From Moryella indoligenes (lineage in GTDB: Bacteria; Bacillota; Clostridia; Lachnospirales; Lachnospiraceae), in contig NZ_JAUSTO010000004.1 in the NCBI RefSeq assembly GCF_030812885.1, forward strand, positions 1-64,000: a DNA stretch of 64,000 nt, read 5' to 3'. Both the position numbers and the translations under genes were made by a program. The notes beneath the pieces are model-generated. The model was given only the letters and a program-made list of their open reading frames with translations. It did not search any database and was not told the DNA's origin. Positions 41,811 to 51,208 of the stretch are shown in pieces (positions within the stretch are counted from its first letter, which is position 1; each line of letters opens with the position of its first letter).

Positions 41811-42527
41811 TCACGCTCCGCCGAGATAGGCCTCCTTCACCCGGCAATTGCTCAGAAGTCCCGCAGCTGTATCCTCCAGCACGACCTCCCCGAGCTCCAT
41901 GCAGTAGCCGCGCTGCGCAATGCGAAGCGCCTGATTTGCATTCTGTTCAACCAGAAGCACCGTCGTCCCATCGCGATTGATCTTCTCTATAGTCTCAAAA
42001 ACCTGATCCACAATGACAGGCGCAAGTCCCATAGACGGTTCATCCAGCAGCAGCATCTTCGGACGGCTCATCAGCGCCCGGGCTGTTGCAAGCATCTGCT
42101 GCTCTCCTCCCGAGAGCGTCCCGGCCAGCTGACGCCTTCGCTCCTTCAGTCTCGGGAAGGTCTCGTATGCCCGCGCCATATCCTCGCGCACAGCCGCCTT
42201 GTCCCTGCGAAAATACGCTCCCAGCAGAAGATTGTCCTCCACAGAGCTCCGTGGAAAGACATGTCTCCCCTCCGGCACCAGCGTCATCCCGCTCCGCACG
42301 ATCTGAGCCGTCTGCTTTTCTTCAAGCGCCTCGCCGCAGAAGGAGATACTCCCTCCCGCGATCGGAATCTGCCGCATAATCGCAGACATAAGCGTAGTCT
42401 TCCCCGCACCGTTTGCACCGATCAGCGAGACAATCTCTCCCTCATTGACGTGGAGGCTGATGCCGCGCAGCGCATGAATCGCGCCGTAATATACCTGAAG
42501 CTTTTCTATATTGAGCAGCTGCTCCAT
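41811..42527 (-). CDS. livF: Branched-chain amino acid ABC transporter ATPase LivF
   Basis: This 238-residue ATPase is of the LivF type: Walker A GANGAGKTTLMS, signature LSGGEQQMLATARAL, Walker B MLLLDEPSMGLAP and switch histidine replaced by the family's VEQNANQA. Its start overlaps the livG end by 22 bases. It is the last gene of the liv operon. Confidence 0.95.
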   Translation of the reverse strand: MEQLLNIEKLQVYYGAIHALRGISLHVNEGEIVSLIGANGAGKTTLMSAIMRQIPIAGGSISFCGEALEEKQTAQIVRSGMTLVPEGRHVFPRSSVEDNLLLGAYFRRDKAAVREDMARAYETFPRLKERRRQLAGTLSGGEQQMLATARALMSRPKMLLLDEPSMGLAPVIVDQVFETIEKINRDGTTVLLVEQNANQALRIAQRGYCMELGEVVLEDTAAGLLSNCRVKEAYLGGA

Positions 42528-43291
42528 TCACGCGCTCCCCCTTTTCCGAGATAGGCGTCCACCACAAGCGGATTGTTTCTCACTTCTGCGGGTGTCCCAT
42601 CCGCGATCTTCTCTCCGTGATCAAACACCACCACGCGCTCCGCCACATTCATAACCACCTGCATGGCGTGCTCGATCAGAATGACAGAATAGCCATCCCG
42701 GGAGAGCTTCCGTATCAGCTGAAGCAGCTTTTCTTTCTCATTCGGATTCATCCCGGCGGCAGGCTCATCCAGCAGAAGGAGCTTTGGTTCCGTGGCGAGC
42801 GCCCGCGCAATCTCAAGCCTGCGCTGCATCCCGTAGGGCAGGTTCCCGGCCCGCCACTCCGCCTTATCTAAGAGCCCCACATACTCCAAAAGCCGCTCCG
42901 TGACGACGGCATTTTCTGCATCCTCTCTCTTCTTCTTTGCTGTCCCAAGCAGCGCAGCCAGGATCCCGGCCGAGCCGCGGCAATGCCGTGCGACAATCAG
43001 ATTCTCGCGAACCGTCATGTTCCCGAAGAGACGGATATTCTGAAAGCTCCGGCATATGCCAAGCTGTGTGATGCGATCCGGCCTGAATCCTGTGATATTT
43101 CTGCCCTCAAAGAAGATCTCTCCCGCACTGCTCTTTGTGATACCGGTCAGCAGATTGTAGAAGGTGGTCTTTCCGGAGCCGTTCGGACCGATGATTGCGA
43201 CAATCTCTCCCTCATCGATGTGAAAATCAATATTGGAATTGGCCACAATTCCGCCGAAGGTCTTTGTAAGTTTTTTTGTTTCCAGCAGCAT
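42506..43291 (-). CDS. livG: Branched-chain amino acid ABC transporter ATPase LivG
   Basis: This 261-residue ATPase is of the LivG type: Walker A GPNGSGKTTFYN, the signature-like LPYGMQRRLEIARAL, Walker B LLLLDEPAAGMNP and IEHAMQVV. It pairs with LivF to energise the LivHM channel. Confidence 0.95.
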   Translation of the reverse strand: MLLETKKLTKTFGGIVANSNIDFHIDEGEIVAIIGPNGSGKTTFYNLLTGITKSSAGEIFFEGRNITGFRPDRITQLGICRSFQNIRLFGNMTVRENLIVARHCRGSAGILAALLGTAKKKREDAENAVVTERLLEYVGLLDKAEWRAGNLPYGMQRRLEIARALATEPKLLLLDEPAAGMNPNEKEKLLQLIRKLSRDGYSVILIEHAMQVVMNVAERVVVFDHGEKIADGTPAEVRNNPLVVDAYLGKGGAREWSSCSI

Positions 43292-43302
43292 AACGACCTC
43301 CC

Positions 43303-44313
43303 CTACTCCCGCACTCCAAACAGTCCCTCAGGCCGAAAGCGCATGATCAGCACCAGCATCAGCCCGTAGAGTATGTACCATGGATCGAAGGCAAGCCCCA
43401 GAACCCCCTGAACAGAGCGCAGAAGCTCCGGCAGAATCACAGCGATAAAGGCGCCGAGGATTGCTCCCTTTATGCTCCTCCTGCCGCCGATCACCAGCAT
43501 GGTAAAAATATTGATGGAGAGCGTCGCACTGAGGAGTGTCGGATCCACCAGATTGGAGAAGACTGCGTAGAAGCTTCCCGCCACACTGCACACCACCGCC
43601 GACATCACAATCGCCTTCAGCTTATATGCCCTGACATCAATTCCCATCGCCTCTGCAGCGATCTCATCCTCCCGTATGGCTGCGACCGCGTAGCCTCCCC
43701 GGGAGTGCACAAAGCGCCAGCTGAAGAAGGCAAGTGCTGCAACAATCGCATAGAGAATCAGGATATATCCGTCCTTATTGGAAGGCAGAAAAGGAAGCTT
43801 TGTGATCTTCACGCCGAAGATCTTCGGCGCCTGAATTCCGGCAATACCCGAGGTGCCGCCCAGCGCAGCGGAGTTAATCACGGCATAGCGGATGATCTCA
43901 CAGAAGGCATAGGTGATCACAACCATGAAGGAGCCCCTGACGCGCCGCCCAGCGAACGCCACCGGAACCGCCGCGAGCGCCGCCGCGCACATGCCCAGCG
44001 GGACCGTGAGCCAGAAGTCGAGACCTGCGTGCACCGTAAGATATCCCGTCACATAGGCCCCGATCCCATAGAAAGCCGCATGTCCCAGCGAGGTCTCCCC
44101 GAGATAACCGGAATAAAAGTTGATTCCGAGACTCGCAATCGCGTAGATCAGGCTGTCTGCGACTATGTACTTGACATAATTTGGGATGATATCTCTGCCC
44201 GGGATCAGCATATCTGCAAAGCAGAACACCAGCACCAGCAGAAGAGAGCCGAGAAATGTCTCCCGACCGCTCAGGCCGAATAACCACTCTGTCTTTTTTT
44301 CTGTTCTCTGCAT
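43303..44313 (-). CDS. livM: Branched-chain amino acid ABC transporter permease LivM
   Basis: This 336-residue permease has about nine hydrophobic segments and the LivM signature YLGETSLGHAAFYGIGAY plus AIREDEIAAEAMGID. The start at 44313 has GAGG five bases upstream; it lies eight bases after the livH stop. Confidence 0.95.
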   Translation of the reverse strand: MQRTEKKTEWLFGLSGRETFLGSLLLVLVFCFADMLIPGRDIIPNYVKYIVADSLIYAIASLGINFYSGYLGETSLGHAAFYGIGAYVTGYLTVHAGLDFWLTVPLGMCAAALAAVPVAFAGRRVRGSFMVVITYAFCEIIRYAVINSAALGGTSGIAGIQAPKIFGVKITKLPFLPSNKDGYILILYAIVAALAFFSWRFVHSRGGYAVAAIREDEIAAEAMGIDVRAYKLKAIVMSAVVCSVAGSFYAVFSNLVDPTLLSATLSINIFTMLVIGGRRSIKGAILGAFIAVILPELLRSVQGVLGLAFDPWYILYGLMLVLIMRFRPEGLFGVRE

Positions 44314-44320
44314 GGCGACC

Positions 44321-45217
44321 TCAGACCTTTTCCTCAAACTTATAACCCATGAGTCCCGTCGGGCGTATCAGCAGAACTAGAATCATGATAGCAAAGCTGA
44401 CGGCATCCTTGTAGCCCGGGGAGAGGAGACCGGAGGTCAGATTTTCCGCGACACCGATCAGAATCCCACCAATCAGCGAGCCGGTAATGCTTCCAATACC
44501 GCCGAGAATTGCACAGGCCCAGCCCTTCAGGCCGGCCAACGCGCCCATCGTCGGAAATATCGTGTAGAGCGTCCCCATGAAAAATCCTGCGGCCGCCCCC
44601 AGCGCGCCGCTGAGCGCAAAGGTAATCTTTATGAGACGCTCTGCATCTGCGCCCATCAGTGCAAGCGTCTTCATATCCTGCGAGCCCGCCATCATCGCCT
44701 TTCCGATCAGAGTCCTTGTGAAAAAACACTGGAGCACCGCCATAATAATAAGCGAGCCCAGAAGGATCTTCAGATGAATGGAGCTCACGGTGATCTCATT
44801 TCCCCCCATGCAAAACAGTGTGATGAGCCGATACTCCATGAGCTGCGGATATACTCTCGGATCTGCGGTAAATGCAGCATTTGCCGAGTAGCGCACCAGC
44901 GTCGAAAGCCCGAGCGCAGTGATAAAACCGGACTTCACAAGTGCTCCCTTCTTCCGCAGCGGCACATAGCCAAACTGATCCAGCAGCACAGCAGCCGCAG
45001 CCCCCGCAACCATCGAGATGAGCAGTGCCGGCAGCAGAGACAGACCTGCGCAGGCGGTCAGAAAGTAACCTGTATACGCGCCAATCATATAGACCTCGCC
45101 GTGTGTCCAGTTGATGATGCCGACTATCCCAAACACCGTCGTCCAGCCAATCGCTATCAGCGCATAGATTCCCCCTGCCGCAAGTCCGTTGATAATCTGT
45201 TGTATCAGTACCGCCAT
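44321..45217 (-). CDS. livH: Branched-chain amino acid ABC transporter permease LivH
   Basis: This 298-residue permease has about eight hydrophobic segments, with GLAAGGIYALIAIGWTTVFG at the N-terminus and GLKGWACAILGGIGSITGS near the C-terminus, both characteristic of LivH. GGAGG lies before the ATG. It is translated just before livM. Confidence 0.95.
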   Translation of the reverse strand: MAVLIQQIINGLAAGGIYALIAIGWTTVFGIVGIINWTHGEVYMIGAYTGYFLTACAGLSLLPALLISMVAGAAAAVLLDQFGYVPLRKKGALVKSGFITALGLSTLVRYSANAAFTADPRVYPQLMEYRLITLFCMGGNEITVSSIHLKILLGSLIIMAVLQCFFTRTLIGKAMMAGSQDMKTLALMGADAERLIKITFALSGALGAAAGFFMGTLYTIFPTMGALAGLKGWACAILGGIGSITGSLIGGILIGVAENLTSGLLSPGYKDAVSFAIMILVLLIRPTGLMGYKFEEKV

Positions 45218-45295
45218 AATCCTGCCTCCGCACCGACTTTCCGGGCCAGCAGCCCCGCACTCTGTTTCCGCCGACCGCCAGCGCCTCTCTTCTGC

Positions 45296-46525
45296 TTACT
45301 CCGCCAGCGTAAAGGCACCGTCCTTTACTGTGAGCGTCAGATAATCGCGCTCCCACTCATTGTCCTCGGTAAAAACAACCGTTCCCGTGACTCCCTCATG
45401 ATTCGTGGCTTCCATGCCCGCCTTCATGCCTTCCCGGGTCACCTCACCGTCGTCTGCACGCATCGCGTGGTCTGCCGCTTCTGCCAGTACATAGGCCGCA
45501 TCGTAGGCCATCGCTGCAAAGCTGTCCGGGGTCTGTCCGTACTTCTCCTCAAACTTCTGCACAAATTCCTGCACACGCGCAGCCGGATTGGTAGAAATAT
45601 ATACGCTCACACAGGAGGCACCCTCCATCGCATCTCCCGCGATTTCCAGTGCTTTCTGACTGTAGAGGGAGGTGTGGCCGATAATAAAGCTCTCAATACC
45701 GAGATTCTTCATCTGCTTGATGATGAGCGAGCAGTCCGTGACTGTGCCACAGAGTGCCACTGCCTCGGGCGCATCGTTCTTCACAGTAGTAAGCATTGCG
45801 GTAAAGTCCTGATCCGCAGGATTGTACTCAATGCTGTTGATGATCTCGCCGCCGTTTGCTTCCACATAGGCAATCAGGTTCTGAGACAGATTCTTTCCAA
45901 AATCATTGTTTGTATACAGCACATCAAACTTTTTGTGCTGCCGGCTCAGCGCCGCCTTCGCCATCTGCGGTCCGACCTGCGCATCCTGCACCGCCATGCG
46001 GAAGAAATAATCACTGCTCTTCGCGAGCGAGGGGGAACTGGAGGAAACCACGCACTCCACAAGTCCCGCATCGTCAATGATCGGAACAATCGCGAGTGTG
46101 CAGGAGGTGAGGCTGGAGCCCAGCATCGCGAGTATGCTGTCATCATCTGCGTACTTCTGCGCGCCCTTTGCCGCATTCTGCGGATCTCCCTGATCGTCGT
46201 ACTCGTCCAGCACAAGCTTTGCTCCATTCACGCCACCCGCCGCATTGATCTCCTCAAATGCGAGCGTCATGCCGCGCTCCTCGCTGAGTCCGTAGAGCGC
46301 ATTGTCGCCGGAAAGCGGATTCACCATCCCGATGTGAAGCTCCGACTGCTTTGCCGTGACCGCGGCGGCTGTATCCACAGTGTCCTGCGCTGCTTCAGAT
46401 GCCGGAGCTTCCGTCCCCTCCGCCGCAGCCTGCGTTCCTGCTCCTTTCGCGCCGCAGCCCATAAGTCCCGCTGCCAGAACGCCGGTAAGCATCACTGATA
46501 TACATGCTCTCATATACTTCTTCAT
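45296..46525 (-). CDS. livJ: Branched-chain amino acid binding lipoprotein
   Basis: This 409-residue lipoprotein has a signal ending in the lipobox LMGC (cysteine about 24), an alanine/threonine-rich linker, and a Leu/Ile/Val-binding (type 1) fold with IGMVNPLSGDNALYG and MTLAFEEINAAGG. It is first in the liv operon. The 182-base gap upstream probably holds the promoter; no clear boxes are claimed. Confidence 0.93.
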   Translation of the reverse strand: MKKYMRACISVMLTGVLAAGLMGCGAKGAGTQAAAEGTEAPASEAAQDTVDTAAAVTAKQSELHIGMVNPLSGDNALYGLSEERGMTLAFEEINAAGGVNGAKLVLDEYDDQGDPQNAAKGAQKYADDDSILAMLGSSLTSCTLAIVPIIDDAGLVECVVSSSSPSLAKSSDYFFRMAVQDAQVGPQMAKAALSRQHKKFDVLYTNNDFGKNLSQNLIAYVEANGGEIINSIEYNPADQDFTAMLTTVKNDAPEAVALCGTVTDCSLIIKQMKNLGIESFIIGHTSLYSQKALEIAGDAMEGASCVSVYISTNPAARVQEFVQKFEEKYGQTPDSFAAMAYDAAYVLAEAADHAMRADDGEVTREGMKAGMEATNHEGVTGTVVFTEDNEWERDYLTLTVKDGAFTLAE

Positions 46526-46707
46526 AATCTGTCCTCCGTTTTCAGACTCTGTGTTGAGAGATAACTATATGTATTTTAGCTTTTTTTCTTTCAGAGCACC
46601 ACAATATTTACATAAAAGAGGAGGGAAATGCAGAAAAATCCATCTGTTTTTCCGTCATTTCCCTTGTTTTATCCTGCGCTTCATCCTGAAATCCCGTTTC
46701 TGCCTCC

Positions 46708-48096
46708 TCAGACAAGTCCTGCCTCCTGTGCGGCCTGCTTCCGCTTCAGCTCCCTCAATATACTCCGCGTGACAAAGAATGCAATCACCGCAGCGAAGCT
46801 GTCGCTGATCGGCTGCGCCGCCTGCAGTCCCAGAAGCCCGATTGCCCGGGGCAGTATAAGCAGCACCGGAATCAGACAGATTCCCTGTCTGAGCGAGGCA
46901 ACCAGCGTTGCCTTCAGCCCGTAGCCTGTCGTCTGCGAGAACATATTGGCCATGGTGATCTGCGCCGAGAGCGGAATCGTGAGTGCCTGAAGCCGCAGCG
47001 CCAGAGTCCCGATGCGTATCACCTCCGCATCCTCCCGACGGAACACGGTCACGATGGGTTCTGCAAAAGCAAAGGCCAGCACGGCAAAACTCAAAAGTAT
47101 CATGAAGCAGACGCGCAGACTGAAGTAATAAGCCTCCGCGACGCGCTTATAGTTCCGCGCCCCGTAATTGTATCCGCAGACCGGCTGAAAGCCCTGTCCG
47201 AATCCGATGATCGTCGAGTTAATGAACATAGCGACCCGCATCACAATGGCAATCGCGGCAATTGCGGCATCCCCATAAGGATGCGCCGCGAAGTTCATGA
47301 TGATGCTGGAAACACTAGAGATCCCCTGCCGTGCGAGACTCGGAAAACCGATATGCAGGATATCTCTGTACATTCTCCGTGTCGGTCTGAAGTTCCGAAA
47401 CCGTATCGGGAGACAGGCCGGCATCATATTGCACTGACAGCTCAGGATTACAAAAGAAATAATCTGACTCACCGCAGTAGCTACCGCCGCCCCGGAGATC
47501 CCCATATGAAGGCCAAAGATCAGAACCGGATCGAGGATTATATTCAGCACGCCGCCAAAGCCGATACCGATCATGGCATAGAAGGAATTCCCCTGAAATC
47601 GGAGCATATTATTGATGCCGAAGGAACACATCAGAAACGGAGTACCGAGCAGAATATAGCGCACATAATCTATGGCGTAGGGTGCGATGGTTCTGGTAGA
47701 GCCGAGCATATACACGAGCTTTTCGATGTTCAGAAGACCGAGCAGTCCCAGCACCGTGCCAACAATGAGCTCCGTAAAATAACCCAGCGCCGCGTAGCGC
47801 TCCGCCGTCTCCACATCCTGCTGTCCCAGAAAGCGTGCGATCATATTTCCGCTGCCCATGCCTATCGTAAAAGCGACCGCCTGAAAGATAGCCATCAGAG
47901 AAAAAATAATGCCCACCGCCGCTGAGGCGGAGGTCCCGATCTGAGAGACAAAAAAGGTGTCCGCCATGCTGTAGACAGCAGAGATCAGCATGGAGACAAT
48001 AGATGGAATGGCAAAGCGGGGAATGAGCGTCTGCACCGGCTCGTGCATCATCTGCTCATAGCGCTCCTCCTGTGTAATAGCCTGTCGCTTTGCCAT
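46708..48096 (-). CDS. MATE-family efflux transporter (second)
   Basis: This 462-residue exporter is only distantly similar to the one at 30721. It begins MHEPVQTLIPRFAIPSIVSMLI after a short cytoplasmic tail and carries the MADTFFVSQIG motif common in this family. ATG 48096 has GGGGGAGAG upstream. Twelve hydrophobic segments are expected. The substrate is unknown. Confidence 0.9.
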   Translation of the reverse strand: MAKRQAITQEERYEQMMHEPVQTLIPRFAIPSIVSMLISAVYSMADTFFVSQIGTSASAAVGIIFSLMAIFQAVAFTIGMGSGNMIARFLGQQDVETAERYAALGYFTELIVGTVLGLLGLLNIEKLVYMLGSTRTIAPYAIDYVRYILLGTPFLMCSFGINNMLRFQGNSFYAMIGIGFGGVLNIILDPVLIFGLHMGISGAAVATAVSQIISFVILSCQCNMMPACLPIRFRNFRPTRRMYRDILHIGFPSLARQGISSVSSIIMNFAAHPYGDAAIAAIAIVMRVAMFINSTIIGFGQGFQPVCGYNYGARNYKRVAEAYYFSLRVCFMILLSFAVLAFAFAEPIVTVFRREDAEVIRIGTLALRLQALTIPLSAQITMANMFSQTTGYGLKATLVASLRQGICLIPVLLILPRAIGLLGLQAAQPISDSFAAVIAFFVTRSILRELKRKQAAQEAGLV

Positions 48097-48167
48097 CTCT
48101 CCCCCCGTTCTCCGCTGCTCCACGCCCCGATATCCGTGCATCAATGCAGCGCTGTTTCATGCAATAC

Positions 48168-48770
48168 TTAAAACTTCCAGCTGTCCTTCAGGGTGAGCCA
48201 GCGCTCATCCTTCTCACTCAGATTGAGCTTTGTGCCGTCCGCGAGCGCGTAGCCCGCAGCAGCTGCGCTTCCCGCATACTCTCCCACAAGCCCAGGCCAC
48301 TGAATGCCGATCTCCGGATCATTCCATGCAAGACCTCCCTCATCTCCCTGGTGCCAGAAGTCCGTGACCTTATAACAGAATTCCGCAACATCGCTCAGCA
48401 CAAGGAAACCGTGCGCAAAGCCCTCTGAGATATAGAACTGCTTTTTGTTCTCCTCTGTGAGCTCCACGCCGTACCACTGACCAAAGGTTCTGCTGTTCGC
48501 CCGCAGATCCACTGCGACATCAAACACTGCTCCCCGGATCGCCCGAACCAGCTTTCCCTGCGGATACTGCTTCTGATAATGCAGACCGCGCAGCACACCT
48601 TTTGCAGAGCAGCTCTGGTTGTCCTGCACGAATACCATATCCAACCCGGCCTCGTGCATATCCTTCTGATTATAAGTCTCCATAAAGTAGCCGCGCGCGT
48701 CTCCGTGGACGGTCGGTTCAATCACATAAAGTCCCTCAATCGGGCATCTGCTGACCTTGATCTGTCCCAT
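48168..48770 (-). CDS. rfbC: dTDP-4-dehydrorhamnose 3,5-epimerase
   Basis: This 200-residue cupin-type epimerase acts in dTDP-L-rhamnose synthesis. The diagnostic segments are DARGYFMETYN, FVQDNQSCSAKGVLRGLHYQ (catalytic histidine in RGLHY) and FYISEGFAHGFLVLSD. Start ATG 48770 has GGAGGA four bases upstream. No other rhamnose genes are adjacent. Confidence 0.93.
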   Translation of the reverse strand: MGQIKVSRCPIEGLYVIEPTVHGDARGYFMETYNQKDMHEAGLDMVFVQDNQSCSAKGVLRGLHYQKQYPQGKLVRAIRGAVFDVAVDLRANSRTFGQWYGVELTEENKKQFYISEGFAHGFLVLSDVAEFCYKVTDFWHQGDEGGLAWNDPEIGIQWPGLVGEYAGSAAAAGYALADGTKLNLSEKDERWLTLKDSWKF

Positions 48771-49278
48771 AGCTTCCTCCTGCTGTTGTTTTGCGTAGTT
48801 TATTATAGTCGCTTGTACCACCGCCGTCAAAGTGCGGAGAAAATGGCTGGGCGCCTGGATACAGGCCGCGTCCCAAGAAACAATTTTACGGCAGAAAATG
48901 CGAACTCTTCTCCTTATATGCAAAATGCAAGGCGGTAGTAAGCTCAAGTAACGTCTGCGCAGCCGCACTCTGCCGCGCGACGATTCCGCAGCAAGAAGCT
49001 CTAACACCTCTCTTCGTGCGCGAAACACAGGACGGCAGCTGTGGGACTCGCTTCACTCAAACAGTCCTCGCCGCTCGTCCAACGCGCCCTCAGACAGGTT
49101 AAGAGCTTCTAAGCCTTGTGCATATTGTCGCGCGGGCAGAGCGGGGCACAGACTTTCTTAGACTACTACACTTGTCTCACTTATATTCAGCGGGGGCAGC
49201 GCATAAGCAGCTGCCCCCGACATTCATATCCTTTTTCCCAACATTACCCGCGCCTTATATATTACAGCTCATTACTGC
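48771..49278. other. 508-base non-coding stretch with foldable segments
   Basis: No gene can be supported here. Two structures stand out. AGAAGCTCT (48994-49002) and AGAGCTTCT (49102-49110) form a nine-base inverted repeat enclosing about 100 bases that contain further pairings (for example GGACT/AGTCC around 49046-49069). A separate stem CGGGGGCAGC/GCTGCCCCCG at 49191-49219 could end the nitroreductase transcript, although no T-run follows. A non-coding RNA on the minus strand is possible. Confidence 0.35.
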
Positions 49279-50151
49279 TTACCACAGGCGATGAGAGGCC
49301 ACTGCCTGATAGCCCTCTGCAAGCTGCAGATCTCCGGCGATCTCTGGTTCTCCCAGAACCCATCCGTACCCGGCCGCATTATAGTGAGAATACACAACAT
49401 GAAAATTATACATTGTCGCGCCCAGTCCGAGCTTTCTGTCCTCCTCAGAGACCATATCCTCTTCCTTCTCACAGAGAATCAGCTCCCTGTCCCGGATGAT
49501 ATAGCGATAGGTCTGCCGATTCAGGAAACTCGGCGCCAGCGTCGCCGCATAGAGAGCCTTGTCAAGGTAAGGATCGAACTGCCCCTCCTTCCATTCCGGA
49601 CTCACGCCCCACTGCCCCTCATAGACCATCTCTCCCTGAGAAATCTTCGGGGCAATGTGTCCCTCACGCTTTTCAAACTTCACATCTGCCGGGGTCACAA
49701 TATCAATTCTCTGCGCCGCTTTCTCTTCAACTCCATAGCCGCAGGCCAGCACCGCCGCCACGGTAAGCTTTGAGTCCAGCAGCAATGCCTTCTTCACCGC
49801 GTCGCTGTTATCGACTGTAAGCCAGCAGCTGTCCAGTCCCATATCCGTGAGTTTCAGGGAAATGCCCTCCGCAAGAAAGCCTGCATTCTCCAGGTAGCCC
49901 TCCTGCTCCTCAGAGAGCAGAACCAGGTACATCGGAGCAAAAAAGGCGTTCCCGCGATAACCCACAACTCCCTCCATTCTCGCTCCGGCTCCTTCCGCGC
50001 AGAACTCCACTGCGAGCGAGATCTCCGGACAGAGCTTCTTCGCCTTCTCACAGTACTCTGTGATTTCTTTGATCTGCTCTGTGCTCAGTTCTTTTTCATA
50101 AAAGGAGCGTATCGACTGTCTGCGTTCAATAAGTTCCTCGTATTTCATCAT
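49279..50151 (-). CDS. Nitroreductase-family protein
   Basis: This 290-residue protein has the FMN-binding nitroreductase fold in two repeated parts: ERRQSIRSFYEKELSTEQI at the N-terminus, FAPMYLVLLSEEQEGYLENAGFLAEGISLKLTDMGLDSCWL in the middle and APSFLNRQTYRY near residue 200. It is longer than classic 200-residue members and of the type often encoded in Clostridia; the substrate is unknown. GGAGG precedes the start. Confidence 0.85.
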   Translation of the reverse strand: MMKYEELIERRQSIRSFYEKELSTEQIKEITEYCEKAKKLCPEISLAVEFCAEGAGARMEGVVGYRGNAFFAPMYLVLLSEEQEGYLENAGFLAEGISLKLTDMGLDSCWLTVDNSDAVKKALLLDSKLTVAAVLACGYGVEEKAAQRIDIVTPADVKFEKREGHIAPKISQGEMVYEGQWGVSPEWKEGQFDPYLDKALYAATLAPSFLNRQTYRYIIRDRELILCEKEEDMVSEEDRKLGLGATMYNFHVVYSHYNAAGYGWVLGEPEIAGDLQLAEGYQAVASHRLW

Positions 50152-50240
50152 TATCCTCCTGATTTTACACTTTTGAATAAACTTACTGTTCTCTGATTAA
50201 AGTATACCGCTTGGAAGAGAAAAAGGAAATGAAATCTGTG

Positions 50241-51095
50241 TCATTCCTCCAGAAACCTTTTCAGCTCCACCATCCTCCGGAGCGCTGCGCCTCGGCCGAG
50301 CTCATAGACGCGCATCAGCTCTCCTGCATCCCGACAAGCACGGCTTATGTGGAGCGCTGCCTCCGGCTGAATGACAAAGGCCCTCCCCTTTGCCTCCTCC
50401 GTGCGCACGTACGCTACATTCTGATTGTAGTTCAAATGTCTGGCACGCATGGCGAAGACCACCGCCGGATAGTTTCGCAAGGCCAGCGAGAACAGCGCAG
50501 CCATGCGACTAGGCTTCTTTCGGTAATCCGCGGGCTGTGTCAGAATGACAACATTTTTATCATATCCAAGGGAGATAAACTTGCGCAGCGGAATAGAATC
50601 AGAAATACCGCCGTCCAAAAGCCTGTATCCATCCACCTCAACAACCCTTGATACCAGCGGCATGGACGCAGAAGCTCTCATGTACTCCACATCATGCCTG
50701 TCCCCGTTTTCGCACTTCTTATAGAAGGGACGACCGGTCAGCACATCCGTACACACCACATAGAACTCCATCGGATTTCTGCGGAAGGTCTCCGAATCGA
50801 AAGGATAGAGCTCAAAAGGCACTGTCTCATAGGCAAAATCTCTGCTGTACAGATCACCTGTCGTCAGCAGAGAATGCAGCCCCCCGTAGCGCGGATCGTC
50901 ACAGAACTCCGTATTGTAGCGAATCACTCGGCCCGGCTGCTTCGACTTGTAGTTGCAGCCAAAGGCAGCGCCTGCGGAAGTACCGATCCCTCCGTCAAAG
51001 ACAATCCCATGCTCCATCAACACATCAATCACACCGGCGGTAAACATGCCGCGCATTCCGCCGCCCTCCATTACCAGACCTCGCTTCAAATTCAT
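50241..51095 (-). CDS. Patatin-like phospholipase
   Basis: This 284-residue hydrolase has the glycine-rich oxyanion motif LVMEGGGMRGMF, the nucleophile elbow GTSAGA (serine about residue 43) and the catalytic aspartate in LLDGGISDSIP. Bacterial relatives (YlbK/RssA-like) hydrolyse acyl esters in the cytoplasm. The only in-frame ATG before the conserved motif is at 51095; GGAGG is unusually close to it, so initiation may be inefficient. Confidence 0.88.
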   Translation of the reverse strand: MNLKRGLVMEGGGMRGMFTAGVIDVLMEHGIVFDGGIGTSAGAAFGCNYKSKQPGRVIRYNTEFCDDPRYGGLHSLLTTGDLYSRDFAYETVPFELYPFDSETFRRNPMEFYVVCTDVLTGRPFYKKCENGDRHDVEYMRASASMPLVSRVVEVDGYRLLDGGISDSIPLRKFISLGYDKNVVILTQPADYRKKPSRMAALFSLALRNYPAVVFAMRARHLNYNQNVAYVRTEEAKGRAFVIQPEAALHISRACRDAGELMRVYELGRGAALRRMVELKRFLEE

Positions 51096-51160
51096 GCCTC
51101 CACACTGAGCGCTTCCACAATCCTCCGGCAGCAAAAGCTTTCTGCCCGGCTGCATACCAA

Positions 51161-51191
51161 AACAGGGACCGGCAAAGCACCGATCCCTGTT
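51161..51191 (-). terminator. Terminator after uxuB
   Basis: On the minus strand AACAGGGATCGG (51180-51191) pairs with CCGGTCCCTGTT (51161-51172) over a seven-base loop with one G-T pair. Confidence 0.75.
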
Positions 51192-51208
51192 ATTGTAACA
51201 CTTTTTAT

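Noticed and set aside
44774..46498. A 574-codon open frame opposite livH and livJ
   Set aside because: It is antisense to a complete, recognisable ABC transporter operon and shows no domain.
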